Source of the DNA: Sporolactobacillus terrae DSM 11697
Lineage (GTDB): Bacteria; Bacillota; Bacilli; Bacillales; Sporolactobacillaceae
DNA length: 46,237 nucleotides
Assembly (NCBI RefSeq): GCF_000648615.1
Contig: NZ_JFZC01000069.1
Coordinates: 1 to 46,237 of the forward strand
Direction of reading: 5' to 3'
Shown here: piece by piece, positions 16,040 to 24,641 of the stretch
Layout of the letters: each line of letters starts with the position of its first letter
Numbering within the stretch: the first letter of the stretch is position 1
Translations under genes and position numbers: made by a program
Notes under the pieces: generated by a model
What the model was told of the DNA's origin: nothing
Seen by the model: the letters and a program-made list of their open reading frames with translations, nothing else
Database searches by the model: none

Positions 16040-16471
16040 TTAGTTCAATTCGTCTGCAATGGCCTGAGCGATCTCGGCACGGGCTTCATTAGAGTACTCA
16101 TCCGTATGCGGTTGAAAACTGAAAGAGAAGGTATCGTCAGCGCCGTAGCGCGGAATTAAATGAAGATGGTAATGAAAAACGCTCTGTCCGGCAAGCTCGC
16201 TGTTATTATTCAGCAAATTCATACCGACCGGGTGGAAGGCTTTTTGAATCGCACGGGCAATCATAGGCACTTTACGGAACAGCTTTTCCGCTACAACCGG
16301 ATCAAGATGAAAGATGTCTTTTGTATGAAGCTTGGGAATAATTAATGTATGTCCTTTCGTTACCTGACCCAAATCAAGAAATGCGTAAACGTTCTCATCC
16401 TCATAAACTTTGGCACTTGGAATTTCACCATTAATAATTTTGCAGAAAATGCAATCTGACGCTTCGCACAT
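16040..16471 (-). CDS. hit: HIT-family nucleotide-binding protein
   Basis: Histidine-triad hydrolase/transferase of 143 residues acting on nucleoside phosphoramidates or dinucleotides in the cytoplasm. It has the N-terminal CIFCKI zinc ligands (C7, C10) and the triad FHYHLHLIP with H100, H102 and H104. The ATG at 16471 is preferred over 16480, since AAGGAAGG abuts the latter. It is divergent from the ecs operon, as in B. subtilis, where hit faces ecsA. Confidence 0.93.
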   Translation of the reverse strand: MCEASDCIFCKIINGEIPSAKVYEDENVYAFLDLGQVTKGHTLIIPKLHTKDIFHLDPVVAEKLFRKVPMIARAIQKAFHPVGMNLLNNNSELAGQSVFHYHLHLIPRYGADDTFSFSFQPHTDEYSNEARAEIAQAIADELN

Positions 16472-16662
16472 CGAAATCATCCTTCCTTTGCTTGTCCCTT
16501 TTTCTATTTATTTTAGCACATTATGTAACGGTTTTATAAAGGAAATCAGGTGCGCTGCGGTGAATATAGTTATGGCGCACGGCAGTGCAGTTACGTTACA
16601 ATAAAGATAAGTAAAGCGTTGCACAGGTTAGATTCACCGCTGAGATAGAAAGGGAGGCACTT

Positions 16663-18339
16663 ATGATCTATTTTTTGAGTTTGCTTGCATTAACGCTGAA
16701 TCCATTTGTATGGAAAAAGAAGATTAGGAACAAACGATTCATTGCAGCGCAGACCGGACGATTTGTGCTGGGACTGCTGCTCGTGTTTCTCATGACTTAT
16801 TTTAGATTGATTGACCACACTTGGCAGGCTTTTTTAAGCTATGGGTCCTTGTTCTGGGGATTCTTTCTGCTTCTTGATATGATGTATAAGAAAGAAAAAA
16901 CGGTTTCCGTGAATGCGGCTGCCGGACTGCTGCTTCTGCTCTTTTTTGCGTATTTGCACTTCCTATATCCGTTGACGGTGACCAAGGCTAAGTATGATTT
17001 TGCCGCGGCAAAGACAACGATTGTCGCTAAACCCGAGGCGTCAATGGATGAGCAACATATCCCGGTGGTGCCGGAAAAATACGCACGTTATAAAAGTGAG
17101 AAGGTACTCGGTGAACTGTCCCATGTCTCCTATTATGAGCTTGGGCATACCTCGCTCCAAAAAATTGACGGACATCTTTATTGGGTCACACCAATTGAAT
17201 ACAGCGGCTTTTTTAAGTGGTTGAAAAGCCACAAGATTCCTGGCTATATCCGCATGAGTGCAGAAAACGAAAATGCGAATGCCGTCTTGGTAAAGAAAGA
17301 GATGAAATATGTCCCTTCCGCTTACTACTCCGAAAATCTGAAGCGCCTTGTGCGCGCGCAACATCAAACGCCAATCCTTTTCGATCCAAGTTTCGAACCG
17401 GACGAATCCGGCAAACCTTATTATGTCGTGGCCTATGGCTATTATCAGAAATTACGCCAGATTCCTGAGATCCAGGGCGTTTATGTCGTTGATCCACAAA
17501 ATGGCAAAATTCGCAACTACACGTTAAAGAACCTGCCCGGTTTTATTGACCAGGCGATTCCATCAACCGTTGCTGAAGCGTGGAATACATGGTACGGCGA
17601 GAATATACACGGATTCTGGAACAAACTTTTTGCCCAAGAGGACATGAAAAGACCAACGGAATGGTCACAATCCGATGAAGTGAACGGCGTATTCGATCAC
17701 AACCTTGAGCTAAACTGGTTCACCGATTTTACGCGGCCGAAATCAGGGAGCGGCGCGATGGTGGGCTACTCGATGCTGAACACGCGAACCGGAAAAATGA
17801 TCTACTACGCCAGTGCCAATGGTCTGCTTAACGGGAAATCAGCAATGAATGTTGCAGAAAAGACCTTTAAACAGAATAAGTATGAAGCAGGAATACCGAA
17901 TCTGTATACGATTTATGGTCAGGAAACTTGGGTCGTCCCTTTGATGGACAGCAATCATGTGTTGCGCGAGCTGATGCTGATTCATGGCAAAAATGAGAAT
18001 GTCTATAGTGCAGAAACGGATAAGCGCACGTTGTTTGACAGTTATAAATACGCACTTGCCACAAAGCTGGGCGATGATCACGCAGTACCGACGGATTCAG
18101 CACTTCTCAAGAAAATGACCGGCAGCATCACGCATGTATACAGATACTATGATGAAGAAGCGCATCAAACGGTGAGCCAATTTATGGTCGACAATAATGA
18201 AAAGATTTTCACGGTTACTTCCGGACAAAATCCGTACAGCGTCTTTCTGAAAGCTGGGGGTCAAGTATCCTTCCAGTATGTCGACACGAACGAACGCGTA
18301 TCTGCGGTGAAAACATTACAAATAGAAGGAAAAAAATGA
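16663..18339 (+). CDS. Unrecognised four-TM membrane protein with large soluble domain, ecs operon
   Basis: I do not recognise this 558-residue protein. Four hydrophobic segments occupy the N-terminus (about 1-16, 28-46, 55-73 and 82-103). A soluble domain of about 450 residues follows, rich in tyrosine and tryptophan, with no cysteine-rich, kinase or protease motif seen. Two stretches resemble each other in pattern (near 165-215, KIDGHLYWVTPIEY, and near 410-450, YGQETWVVPLMD), hinting at an internal duplication. GGGAGG precedes the ATG. It shares its end with ecsA (ATGA overlap if ecsA starts at 18336), so it is very likely part of the ecs transcription unit. B. subtilis has no such gene at this place. 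A role with the EcsAB transporter is an inference from position only. Confidence 0.85.
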   Translation: MIYFLSLLALTLNPFVWKKKIRNKRFIAAQTGRFVLGLLLVFLMTYFRLIDHTWQAFLSYGSLFWGFFLLLDMMYKKEKTVSVNAAAGLLLLLFFAYLHFLYPLTVTKAKYDFAAAKTTIVAKPEASMDEQHIPVVPEKYARYKSEKVLGELSHVSYYELGHTSLQKIDGHLYWVTPIEYSGFFKWLKSHKIPGYIRMSAENENANAVLVKKEMKYVPSAYYSENLKRLVRAQHQTPILFDPSFEPDESGKPYYVVAYGYYQKLRQIPEIQGVYVVDPQNGKIRNYTLKNLPGFIDQAIPSTVAEAWNTWYGENIHGFWNKLFAQEDMKRPTEWSQSDEVNGVFDHNLELNWFTDFTRPKSGSGAMVGYSMLNTRTGKMIYYASANGLLNGKSAMNVAEKTFKQNKYEAGIPNLYTIYGQETWVVPLMDSNHVLRELMLIHGKNENVYSAETDKRTLFDSYKYALATKLGDDHAVPTDSALLKKMTGSITHVYRYYDEEAHQTVSQFMVDNNEKIFTVTSGQNPYSVFLKAGGQVSFQYVDTNERVSAVKTLQIEGKK

Positions 18340-18353
18340 AAGAGGCGAGATTC

Positions 18354-19106
18354 ATGGATCCTGTATTATCGGTAAAGCAGCTCAGCGGCGGTTATTCACG
18401 CCAGCGGCCTATTCTCCATGACGTGTCCTTCGAAATGAAAGCGGGCGAACTTGTTGGACTTGTTGGCCTGAACGGTGCCGGTAAAAGTACAACGATTAAA
18501 CATATTCTTGGGTTATTGGATCCATTCTCAGGCGAGATTCGCATTAACGGCCGTACCCTTCGCGAGGACAAAACGGCATTTCGAAAAAGTATGGCATACG
18601 TGCCTGAGCTTCCCGAACTGTATGAACAAATGACTCTGGAGGAACATTTGCAGCTGACCGCAATGGCCTATCATCTGCAACAAGATGAATATGCGCAGCG
18701 CAGCAGTGCGTTGCTTAAATTGTTTCATATGGAAAAGAAAAAGCACTGGTTTCCGATCCATTTTTCTAAAGGGATGCGGCAAAAAGTGATGATTATGTGT
18801 GCCTTTCTTGTGCGACCGGATCTCTATATTGTCGACGAGCCTTTTGTCGGTCTCGATCCGCTCGGTATTCAATCGCTGCTCGATCTAATGACCGATATGA
18901 AAAAATCAGGCGCAGCGATCCTGATGTCGACACATATTTTGACAACAGCAGAGCAGTATTGCGATCGTTTTATTATTCTTCATGATGGACGGATTGCCGT
19001 ACAAGGGACCCTTGATCAAATCCGCCGGCAGTTTGGAGATGTCAATGCCAACCTGCACGAAATTTATTTAGCCGTAGCGAGGGGCGAAACACAATGGATG
19101 CAATGA
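18354..19106 (+). CDS. ecsA: EcsA: ABC transporter ATP-binding subunit
   Basis: ATPase of the EcsAB transporter, which in B. subtilis is needed for normal exoprotein secretion, competence and RasP intramembrane proteolysis. The 250-residue form starting at ATG 18354 has Walker A GLNGAGKST (38-46), the ABC signature FSKGMRQK, Walker B LYIVDEP and the H-loop STHIL. It matches recalled EcsA strongly, including AYVPELPELYEQMTLEEHL and FSKGMRQKVMIMCAFL. An alternative ATG at 18336 overlaps the stop of the upstream gene and would add six residues. It overlaps ecsB by 13 bases. Confidence 0.94.
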   Translation: MDPVLSVKQLSGGYSRQRPILHDVSFEMKAGELVGLVGLNGAGKSTTIKHILGLLDPFSGEIRINGRTLREDKTAFRKSMAYVPELPELYEQMTLEEHLQLTAMAYHLQQDEYAQRSSALLKLFHMEKKKHWFPIHFSKGMRQKVMIMCAFLVRPDLYIVDEPFVGLDPLGIQSLLDLMTDMKKSGAAILMSTHILTTAEQYCDRFIILHDGRIAVQGTLDQIRRQFGDVNANLHEIYLAVARGETQWMQ

Positions 19107-20311
19107 GCATGCTGTGGGAGAAGAGACGGCGAGAGACCTTTCAGATGCAGCTACGCTATTGGAATTTAATTGGCCGAAACAGCGGGTTGATGTTTTTTCT
19201 TTACGCGATGATTTTAATCGGAGGATTCTATTACAAGAAATGGCTGGACACGCTTCCATCCCATTTTCCCGGGGTTCTTCTGATCAGTGTACTGGTGGCT
19301 CTGGCATGCGCGCATGCGCCGGTGCGAACGTTTACCGCACGTGCAGATCTCGTGTTTCTATTGCCTGCCGAAGCGGAACTTGATCGCTATTTTCGGAAAA
19401 GCAGACGCTACAGCTTTTTGATGCAGAGCGCTTTTTTACTCATACTCTGGATCCTTTGTGCACCGCTGTACTTTCATACGACAGGGTACGGAAATCAATC
19501 CTTTCTTATGGGAGCTGCTGCTCTGCTTCTGGTAAAGGGATGGAACATTGACTGCAGCTGGCAGGAGCTGTTTATTAGGGATACACAGGTGCTGCGCTTT
19601 CTGAGGACAGGTTTAACATTCTTCTGGATCTATTTTGTACTCAGTCACCAAGCGTGGTTTGTGTCCGTTGTTTGTGCTGCAGTGATGGGATGCGTTTCGT
19701 ACCTCTTGTTTCATCGTCAAGCGGATTTCGGTTTGTTGAATTGGCGCAAATTGCTTGAAAGTGATCAGAGACAGGCCATGCAGTTCCTACGGTTTGCCAA
19801 TCTATTTACCGATGTGCCGCGATTGAGACGGCGCATGCATGCACGGCGTCTGATCAGCCGATTTTTTCCGGTGCGTCGTTTTGAACGGAGAACCGTATTT
19901 GAACAAATTTTCATCAAAACATTTCTTCGATCAGACGAGTATCTAGGCATGTATATGCGTCTGACGGTGATTGGGATATTGCTTGGTTTCTTCCTGAACA
20001 TTGGTCTTTTTTCGGTATTTCTTGTGCTTTCGATCGTCTATTTGACCGGGCTGCAACTTGTGCCGCTGTGGCAGCATCCCTTCCCGCAGGCGCTTGCCGG
20101 ATTGTATCCGCTCACGCATCAAGAAAAAAGCCGGCCGTTCGTACAGTTGACTGCACTTTTACTGAGCGGGCAAAGTGTGATTGTTAGCGCAGCCACCGGA
20201 TTCGGCACGCGCTCCTTTGCTGGTTTTCTCGTTTTCTTAGGTGCGGGAGTTGGTGTGAGTCTGCTGTTTTCTTTTGTGTATCTCGGAAAACGGGTTCAGT
20301 TGGAAAATTAG
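19094..20311 (+). CDS. ecsB: EcsB: ABC transporter membrane subunit
   Basis: Integral membrane partner of EcsA, 405 residues, close to the B. subtilis length. It starts with a cytoplasmic WEKRRRETFQMQLRYW segment, then has roughly six to eight hydrophobic helices in two clusters (about 25-75 and 105-200, then 290-400) separated by a basic cytoplasmic region (about 215-280, with RLRRRMHARRLISRFFPVRRFE). GAGGGGCG precedes the ATG inside ecsA, so translation is coupled. The operon ends here with a strong terminator; ecsC is absent from this position. Confidence 0.92.
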   Translation: MDAMSMLWEKRRRETFQMQLRYWNLIGRNSGLMFFLYAMILIGGFYYKKWLDTLPSHFPGVLLISVLVALACAHAPVRTFTARADLVFLLPAEAELDRYFRKSRRYSFLMQSAFLLILWILCAPLYFHTTGYGNQSFLMGAAALLLVKGWNIDCSWQELFIRDTQVLRFLRTGLTFFWIYFVLSHQAWFVSVVCAAVMGCVSYLLFHRQADFGLLNWRKLLESDQRQAMQFLRFANLFTDVPRLRRRMHARRLISRFFPVRRFERRTVFEQIFIKTFLRSDEYLGMYMRLTVIGILLGFFLNIGLFSVFLVLSIVYLTGLQLVPLWQHPFPQALAGLYPLTHQEKSRPFVQLTALLLSGQSVIVSAATGFGTRSFAGFLVFLGAGVGVSLLFSFVYLGKRVQLEN

Positions 20312-20314
20312 AGA

Positions 20315-20354
20315 AACAAAAAGTCAGGAGCAGCGGGCTGCTCCTGACTTTTTG
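20315..20354. terminator. Bidirectional terminator after ecsB
   Basis: Perfect stem of about 18 bp (ACAAAAAGTCAGGAGCAG with its complement) around a 3-5 base loop, with A run on the left and T run on the right. It serves ecsB on the plus strand and the ferritin-like gene on the minus strand. Confidence 0.92.
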
Positions 20355-20367
20355 TAAAGGAAACGAG

Positions 20368-20802
20368 TTAAGCGAAGACCGGATCGTTGAGCGTTTTCGT
20401 CAGTTTTTCTAGGTGATTCTGTTCATCGGCAATCATGTCTTCGAGTTTTACGACTAACTCAATCATACCGAGTTCCTGAGCTTGGCTGCGCCGTTCCCGA
20501 TAGTTTTCCAAAGTATCGGCTTCTGCTTGGCGTGCCCCTTCAAGCATGGCTTTCGCGTCAGTTACCTTTGCAACCGTTGCTGGGACCGTCGTTGGTTCAC
20601 CGCCAAGATTGGCGATCTTTTCAGACAGATATGCGGCATGTCCGAGTTCATCAGGAATTTCTTCCTCGAAGAATGGTTTGAGAATTTGATAATTCAAACC
20701 GGAAACGGTCGTCGCATAGTAGTTGTACTGAATGACTGCAGAATATTCACCTGCAAGATCTTTGTTTAAACCCTCGATTAAAGCTTGAACCTTCTTGTCC
20801 AT
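20368..20802 (-). CDS. Ferritin-like diiron protein (bacterioferritin type)
   Basis: Four-helix-bundle protein of 144 residues starting at ATG 20802, after AAAGGATG; a longer frame to 20910 has no ribosome binding site. Iron-ligand candidates are E19 (AGEYSAVIQYNYYA), E52 and H55 (DELGHA), a helix-C acid near E94, and E127-H130 (DEQNHL), the E-x2-H pattern of ferritins and bacterioferritins. The expected role is iron storage or oxidative-stress protection. No haem-ligand assignment is possible. It is convergent with ecsB and divergent from the lia operon, and probably transcribed alone. Confidence 0.85.
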   Translation of the reverse strand: MDKKVQALIEGLNKDLAGEYSAVIQYNYYATTVSGLNYQILKPFFEEEIPDELGHAAYLSEKIANLGGEPTTVPATVAKVTDAKAMLEGARQAEADTLENYRERRSQAQELGMIELVVKLEDMIADEQNHLEKLTKTLNDPVFA

Positions 20803-21071
20803 GTTCCAGTCATCCTTTCTTAAATAATCTATTCTTAAAAGTACCCTTCCACCACTTATAATAAACCTAAAGGAAGAAAAAGGATGACAGTCTTGCTTAT
20901 TGTCACGCATTCTTCACATGTTTGCTGATCGCGCTCCATCTCAAGTCGGAGAAAAAAACCGTTCTTGGTCTATGGCATTGTCACGGTTCTCTCTGTATAG
21001 TTAATGTATAAGTTGATCGAACATACCGAACGATGGCTTTCATTGATACAAGAAAGGATGTGCCGTTTAAG

Positions 21072-21863
21072 ATGGGGAAAATACTTGCTGCTTTTGCAGT
21101 GATTTTACTCGGTGTTTACTGGCTTTTTGCCAGTTTAAATAGTATTCCCCAGGGAATAATGTCGAATTTCGACCTTTTATTCCCTTTACTGTCGATTGTA
21201 TTCGCTGCCTTGCTTATCGTTGCGCCACTCTTTGAACGTAAGAAACCGCATTGGTTTTGGGGGGGGTTCTTCCTAATCTACGGCGGCCTGTTGTACGCCG
21301 ACCAAGCTAGAATGCTGATCTTTCACTGGAACGATTTCTGGAAACTGTGGCCATATTTGATCATTTATGCAGGATTGATTATGTTGTTTGGGAAGAAAGT
21401 TACGGTTTCTTATTCCGGGAAGCATAAACACAAACATGAAAACCCTCATATTGAGTTTGTTGATGACGACAATCGCCATTGGCATCACAGAGATCGTCGA
21501 ACAAGAGAAGCGTTTGTAAACGAATCCTCCTATAAACAGGAAAATTGGATGGCAAAGCCAATCAATGAACGGGTGCGGATCGGAGACTACATGTTCGATT
21601 TTACGAAGGCATTCATTCCGGATGAAACCATTCCGATCAGACTGTCGGGCTGGGTCGGCAATATTCGGATTACGCTGCCCGATGATCTCGCCTACCGTGT
21701 TCATTTGCACGCTAAGGTCGGCGATGTGAAAATTGGTGGCGACAAACAGAGTGGACTGCTGCGTCATGTTACTTATCAGACGCCGAGTTATGATGAAGCA
21801 ACGCGTAGAATTGACTTTTATTTTGATTTTCAAGTGATCGATCTAAGTATAGCGCAGGTGTGA
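21072..21863 (+). CDS. liaF: LiaF-like inhibitor of the LiaSR system
   Basis: Membrane protein of 263 residues with about four N-terminal helices (5-25, 34-58, 63-80, 86-105). A histidine-rich charged linker follows (KHKHKH, RHWHHRDRR), then a C-terminal LiaF/DUF2154-type beta domain (from about 165, RIGDYMFDFTKAFIPDETIPIRLSGWVGNIRI to DVKIGGD). LiaF keeps the LiaS kinase silent until the cell wall is attacked, for example by bacitracin-like lipid II binders. The start is uncertain: ATG 21072 follows AAAGGATG at some distance, while ATG 21033 lacks a ribosome binding site. The stop is 4 bases before liaS. Confidence 0.85.
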   Translation: MGKILAAFAVILLGVYWLFASLNSIPQGIMSNFDLLFPLLSIVFAALLIVAPLFERKKPHWFWGGFFLIYGGLLYADQARMLIFHWNDFWKLWPYLIIYAGLIMLFGKKVTVSYSGKHKHKHENPHIEFVDDDNRHWHHRDRRTREAFVNESSYKQENWMAKPINERVRIGDYMFDFTKAFIPDETIPIRLSGWVGNIRITLPDDLAYRVHLHAKVGDVKIGGDKQSGLLRHVTYQTPSYDEATRRIDFYFDFQVIDLSIAQV

Positions 21864-21867
21864 GCCC

Positions 21868-22911
21868 ATGCATAACTATCGGATTCGTACCGCCAGATTT
21901 CAGTTAACGGTCAGCTTCTTTTCCTCGCTTTTGCTTTTTGCTCTAGTCGAACTGTTCTTTTGGTTCTTCCCTTATGAGCATTCCTTTGTGCTGAGCAGTT
22001 TGATCTTTTTCACAAGCTTCATTGTCCAATTTATTTTGGAGACTGTAGCGCTGACAAAGGATTACCGGCTCCTCGTCGATCGAATTGATTCAATCGATCT
22101 ATTCGTCAAAACGCTGTCATCCGGAAAGTTATCGGCACGTATTAAAATGGATGGGAGCGGAGCGATCAATCAAATCGAGCAATCACTGAATGAATTGGCG
22201 GATAAAATTGATACACAGGTGAAATCACTGCAACGGCTAGTGGATGAGAATGTGCAAATGAATGTGAAAATAAAGAATGAAGCGGTTACTGCAGAACGTC
22301 AAAGACTCGCACGTGACTTGCATGATGCGGTTAGTCAGCAATTGTTTGCATTATCCATGCTCGCATCAGCCGCAGAAAAAACGATTCATAGCAATCCAAA
22401 TCGGGCTGCGGAAAATATTGCCGATGTTTCAGATATTGCGCGCAAAGCACAAGGTGAAATGCGGGCACTGCTGCTGCATCTTCGCCCGGTACGCCTAAAT
22501 AACGAATCGCTTGATCGTGGTTTGGAACGGCTGATTCATGAACTTGACGCAAAGACAACGATTCAATTTGAAGCATCGATTGACTGCGTACCTGGTTTAT
22601 CGAAGGGCGTTGAGAATCATTTGTTCCGACTCAGCCAGGAGGCGCTTTCGAATGCGTTGAGACATTCTGAGGCAACGAAAGTGACCTTGTCCTTGCATGA
22701 AAGAGATCAATTGGTCGCTCTAAGCGTTTTTGATAATGGAAGAGGATTTGATCCAAACCATGAAAACGTTGTGTCTTATGGATTAAAGACGATGAAGGAG
22801 CGTGCAGAAGAAATTGGCGGCCACTTCATGCTGACGACACATGAAGGACAGGGCACATCGATTCATATTCGCGTGCCGATTCACAGGGGGGCAGAAACAG
22901 ATGGCAGATAA
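21868..22911 (+). CDS. liaS: LiaS-like histidine kinase
   Basis: Histidine kinase of the HisKA_3 group, 347 residues. Two transmembrane helices (about 11-32 and 39-62) with a very short outside loop make it an intramembrane-sensing kinase. A HAMP-like linker and coiled coil follow, then the phospho-acceptor H152 in ARDLHDAVSQQLFALSM and an HATPase domain (NALRHSEAT, DNGRGFDP, GLKTMKERAEEIGG). It is regulated by LiaF encoded upstream and overlaps liaR by 11 bases. The expected signal is envelope stress. Confidence 0.9.
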   Translation: MHNYRIRTARFQLTVSFFSSLLLFALVELFFWFFPYEHSFVLSSLIFFTSFIVQFILETVALTKDYRLLVDRIDSIDLFVKTLSSGKLSARIKMDGSGAINQIEQSLNELADKIDTQVKSLQRLVDENVQMNVKIKNEAVTAERQRLARDLHDAVSQQLFALSMLASAAEKTIHSNPNRAAENIADVSDIARKAQGEMRALLLHLRPVRLNNESLDRGLERLIHELDAKTTIQFEASIDCVPGLSKGVENHLFRLSQEALSNALRHSEATKVTLSLHERDQLVALSVFDNGRGFDPNHENVVSYGLKTMKERAEEIGGHFMLTTHEGQGTSIHIRVPIHRGAETDGR

Positions 22912-23539
22912 AATTAAAGTCATGATTGTTGACGATCATGACATGGTTCGCAAAGGATTGAAGGCCTATCTTGCAACAGAAGATACGATTGAACTGGTGG
23001 GCGAAGCATCTAGTGGTCATCAAGCAGTACGCCGTTTTGAGGACCTTCATCCTGACGTGATCCTTATGGACTTGATTATGGAGGAGGGCAATGGCATTGA
23101 AGCAACCCAGCAGATTCTCGCCAAAGATCCTGCGAAGAAGATCATTATTTTGACCAGTTTCTATGATGATGAGCAAGTCTTTCCTGCGATTGAGGCAGGC
23201 GCAATGAGCTATTTACTAAAAACGGCTTCTTCAGAAGAAATCATTCAAGCCATTTATAAGGCACATGCAGGTAAGCCAGTAATTGATGGAAAGGTTGCCC
23301 AGAAACTGATTACAGGCTTGCACAAAACGCCGCAGCCCGTTGATCAGCTGACCACAAGAGAACGAGAGGTACTCAAGCTGATTGCTGAGGGAAGAAGCAA
23401 CGCGGAAATTGCAAAGCTGTTGTTCATTGGAATTAAAACGGTGAAAACACATGTCAGCAGTATCCTTAGCAAGCTTGGTGTTGCCGACCGAACACAAGCA
23501 GCGGTCTATGCTTATCAAAATCATTTATTCTCAAAATAA
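22901..23539 (+). CDS. liaR: LiaR-like NarL-family response regulator
   Basis: Response regulator of 212 residues. The ATG at 22901, preceded by a GGGGGG run, is chosen over an in-frame ATG at 22841 that lies within liaS. The receiver has D11-D12, phospho-acceptor D57 (VILMDLIM) and a conserved late lysine in YLLKTA. The LuxR-type helix-turn-helix occupies about 148-208 (LTTREREVLKLIAEGRSNAEIA to TVKTHVSSIL). It completes a liaF-S-R operon; liaI and liaH targets are not in the window. Confidence 0.92.
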   Translation: MADKIKVMIVDDHDMVRKGLKAYLATEDTIELVGEASSGHQAVRRFEDLHPDVILMDLIMEEGNGIEATQQILAKDPAKKIIILTSFYDDEQVFPAIEAGAMSYLLKTASSEEIIQAIYKAHAGKPVIDGKVAQKLITGLHKTPQPVDQLTTREREVLKLIAEGRSNAEIAKLLFIGIKTVKTHVSSILSKLGVADRTQAAVYAYQNHLFSK

Positions 23540-23553
23540 TAGGCGCCAATCCG

Positions 23554-23582
23554 TTGACAGTTTACGTTATTCATACTACAAT
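23554..23582 (+). promoter_or_regulatory. Strong sigma-A promoter of the TerC/riboswitch operon
   Basis: Perfect TTGACA (23554-23559), 17-base spacer, TACAAT (23577-23582). Transcription would start near 23589, just upstream of the riboswitch. Confidence 0.85.
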
Positions 23583-23592
23583 GATCTTAACA

Positions 23593-23735
23593 AATGAATA
23601 GCCTCTTAAAAGGGGAGTAGCCATCAGAGTAAAGTCGTCATTACGGGAATGATCCCCGGCTTCTCTGGCAGCGTATTGCTGTTGGCGAGACCTTTGCCTC
23701 GGACGGATGAAAAAAGGCAAAGGTTTTTTTATGTA
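23593..23735 (+). ncRNA. yybP-ykoY manganese riboswitch with terminator
   Basis: The leader contains hallmark segments of this Mn2+ sensor: AAAAGGGGAGTAGC (23609-23622), CCCCGGCTTCTCTGGCAGCG (23653-23672) and GGCGAGACCTTTGCC (23684-23698). The last overlaps an intrinsic terminator in which CCTTTGCCT pairs with AGGCAAAGG before TTTTTTT (to about 23730). In known members Mn2+ binding disrupts the terminator and turns on Mn2+ efflux genes. The downstream TerC-family gene is a classic partner. Confidence 0.9.
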
Positions 23736-23818
23736 TTTGCAGCCTTTCTGCCATCGTCAGAGGGGCTGTTTTTAATTTGCTATTTTAGAGTCGGTTTTTA
23801 TTTGAGGAGGATGATTGA

Positions 23819-24517
23819 ATGGATTTCTTTTCTCTTGAGTTCCTTACAGGGCTGCTACTTATTGTAGGTATCGACTTAATTCTTGCCGGTGACAATGCCA
23901 TTGTCATCGCACTGGCGGCTGCACGGCTGCAGGAACATCAGCGGAAAAGAGCAATTCTTTACGGAACGATCGGTGCAGTCGCCATCCGGGCAATCGCAAC
24001 ACTGATTGTTGTATGGCTGCTGAAAATCCCTGGACTGCATCTTATTGGCGGCGTGCTGCTGGTTTGGATTGCTTACAGCCTGCTTAAGGACCACAAGGCT
24101 GAAAAGCATATTGAAGCAAAGCAAAGCCTTGGCGCCGCTATTCGCACAATTATTGTGGCTGACGCACTGATGGGCCTCGATAATGTGCTGGCGATCGGCG
24201 GAGCTGCTTCAGGAAACTACCTGCTCGTTGTTCTCGGCTTGTTGATCAGCATTCCGCTTGTCATGGGCGGCAGTACTTTGTTCTTGAAGCTGGTTGACCG
24301 CTTTGCGTGGATTACCTATGCAGGATCGGCAGTTTTGGCATTTACAGCAGGAAAAATGATTTTTGCCGATCATATTATTTCTGATGCGATTGCAGGATTT
24401 TCTTGGATTAAGTGGCCGGTACTGGCTTTGATTATTTCTGGGGTGCTCTTCTTTGGCTGGAAAACGCAGCAGGGCAAAAAGTCAGATCAAGCGGTTAGCA
24501 CCGGAGAATCTGTTTGA
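23819..24517 (+). CDS. ykoY: TerC-family protein, YkoY-like (Mn2+ export)
   Basis: Integral membrane protein of 232 residues with about seven hydrophobic helices. The TerC signature acids lie in IDLILAGDNAIVIALAA (near 19-35) and ADALMGLDNVLAI (near 115-127). YkoY/MeeY-type members in B. subtilis export Mn2+ and help metalate secreted enzymes. A consensus Mn2+ riboswitch upstream supports this here. GAGGAGG lies 8 bases before the ATG. A paralogue of identical length follows. Confidence 0.88.
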   Translation: MDFFSLEFLTGLLLIVGIDLILAGDNAIVIALAAARLQEHQRKRAILYGTIGAVAIRAIATLIVVWLLKIPGLHLIGGVLLVWIAYSLLKDHKAEKHIEAKQSLGAAIRTIIVADALMGLDNVLAIGGAASGNYLLVVLGLLISIPLVMGGSTLFLKLVDRFAWITYAGSAVLAFTAGKMIFADHIISDAIAGFSWIKWPVLALIISGVLFFGWKTQQGKKSDQAVSTGESV

Positions 24518-24556
24518 GGGAGACATTAACCTTGACCCTTTATAGGCCAAGATTTT

Positions 24557-24588
24557 ATGCCGACAGCATTGATGTCGGCATTCTTTCA
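24557..24588 (+). terminator. Terminator or attenuator between the two TerC genes
   Basis: ATGCCGACA (24557-24565) pairs with TGTCGGCAT (24573-24581), followed by TTCTTTC. It may reduce read-through into the second TerC gene. Confidence 0.65.
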
Positions 24589-24641
24589 ATTCAATAAAAA
24601 ATGTGACATGTTCGATTCGCTTATAGGAGGAAAACGTTAAG

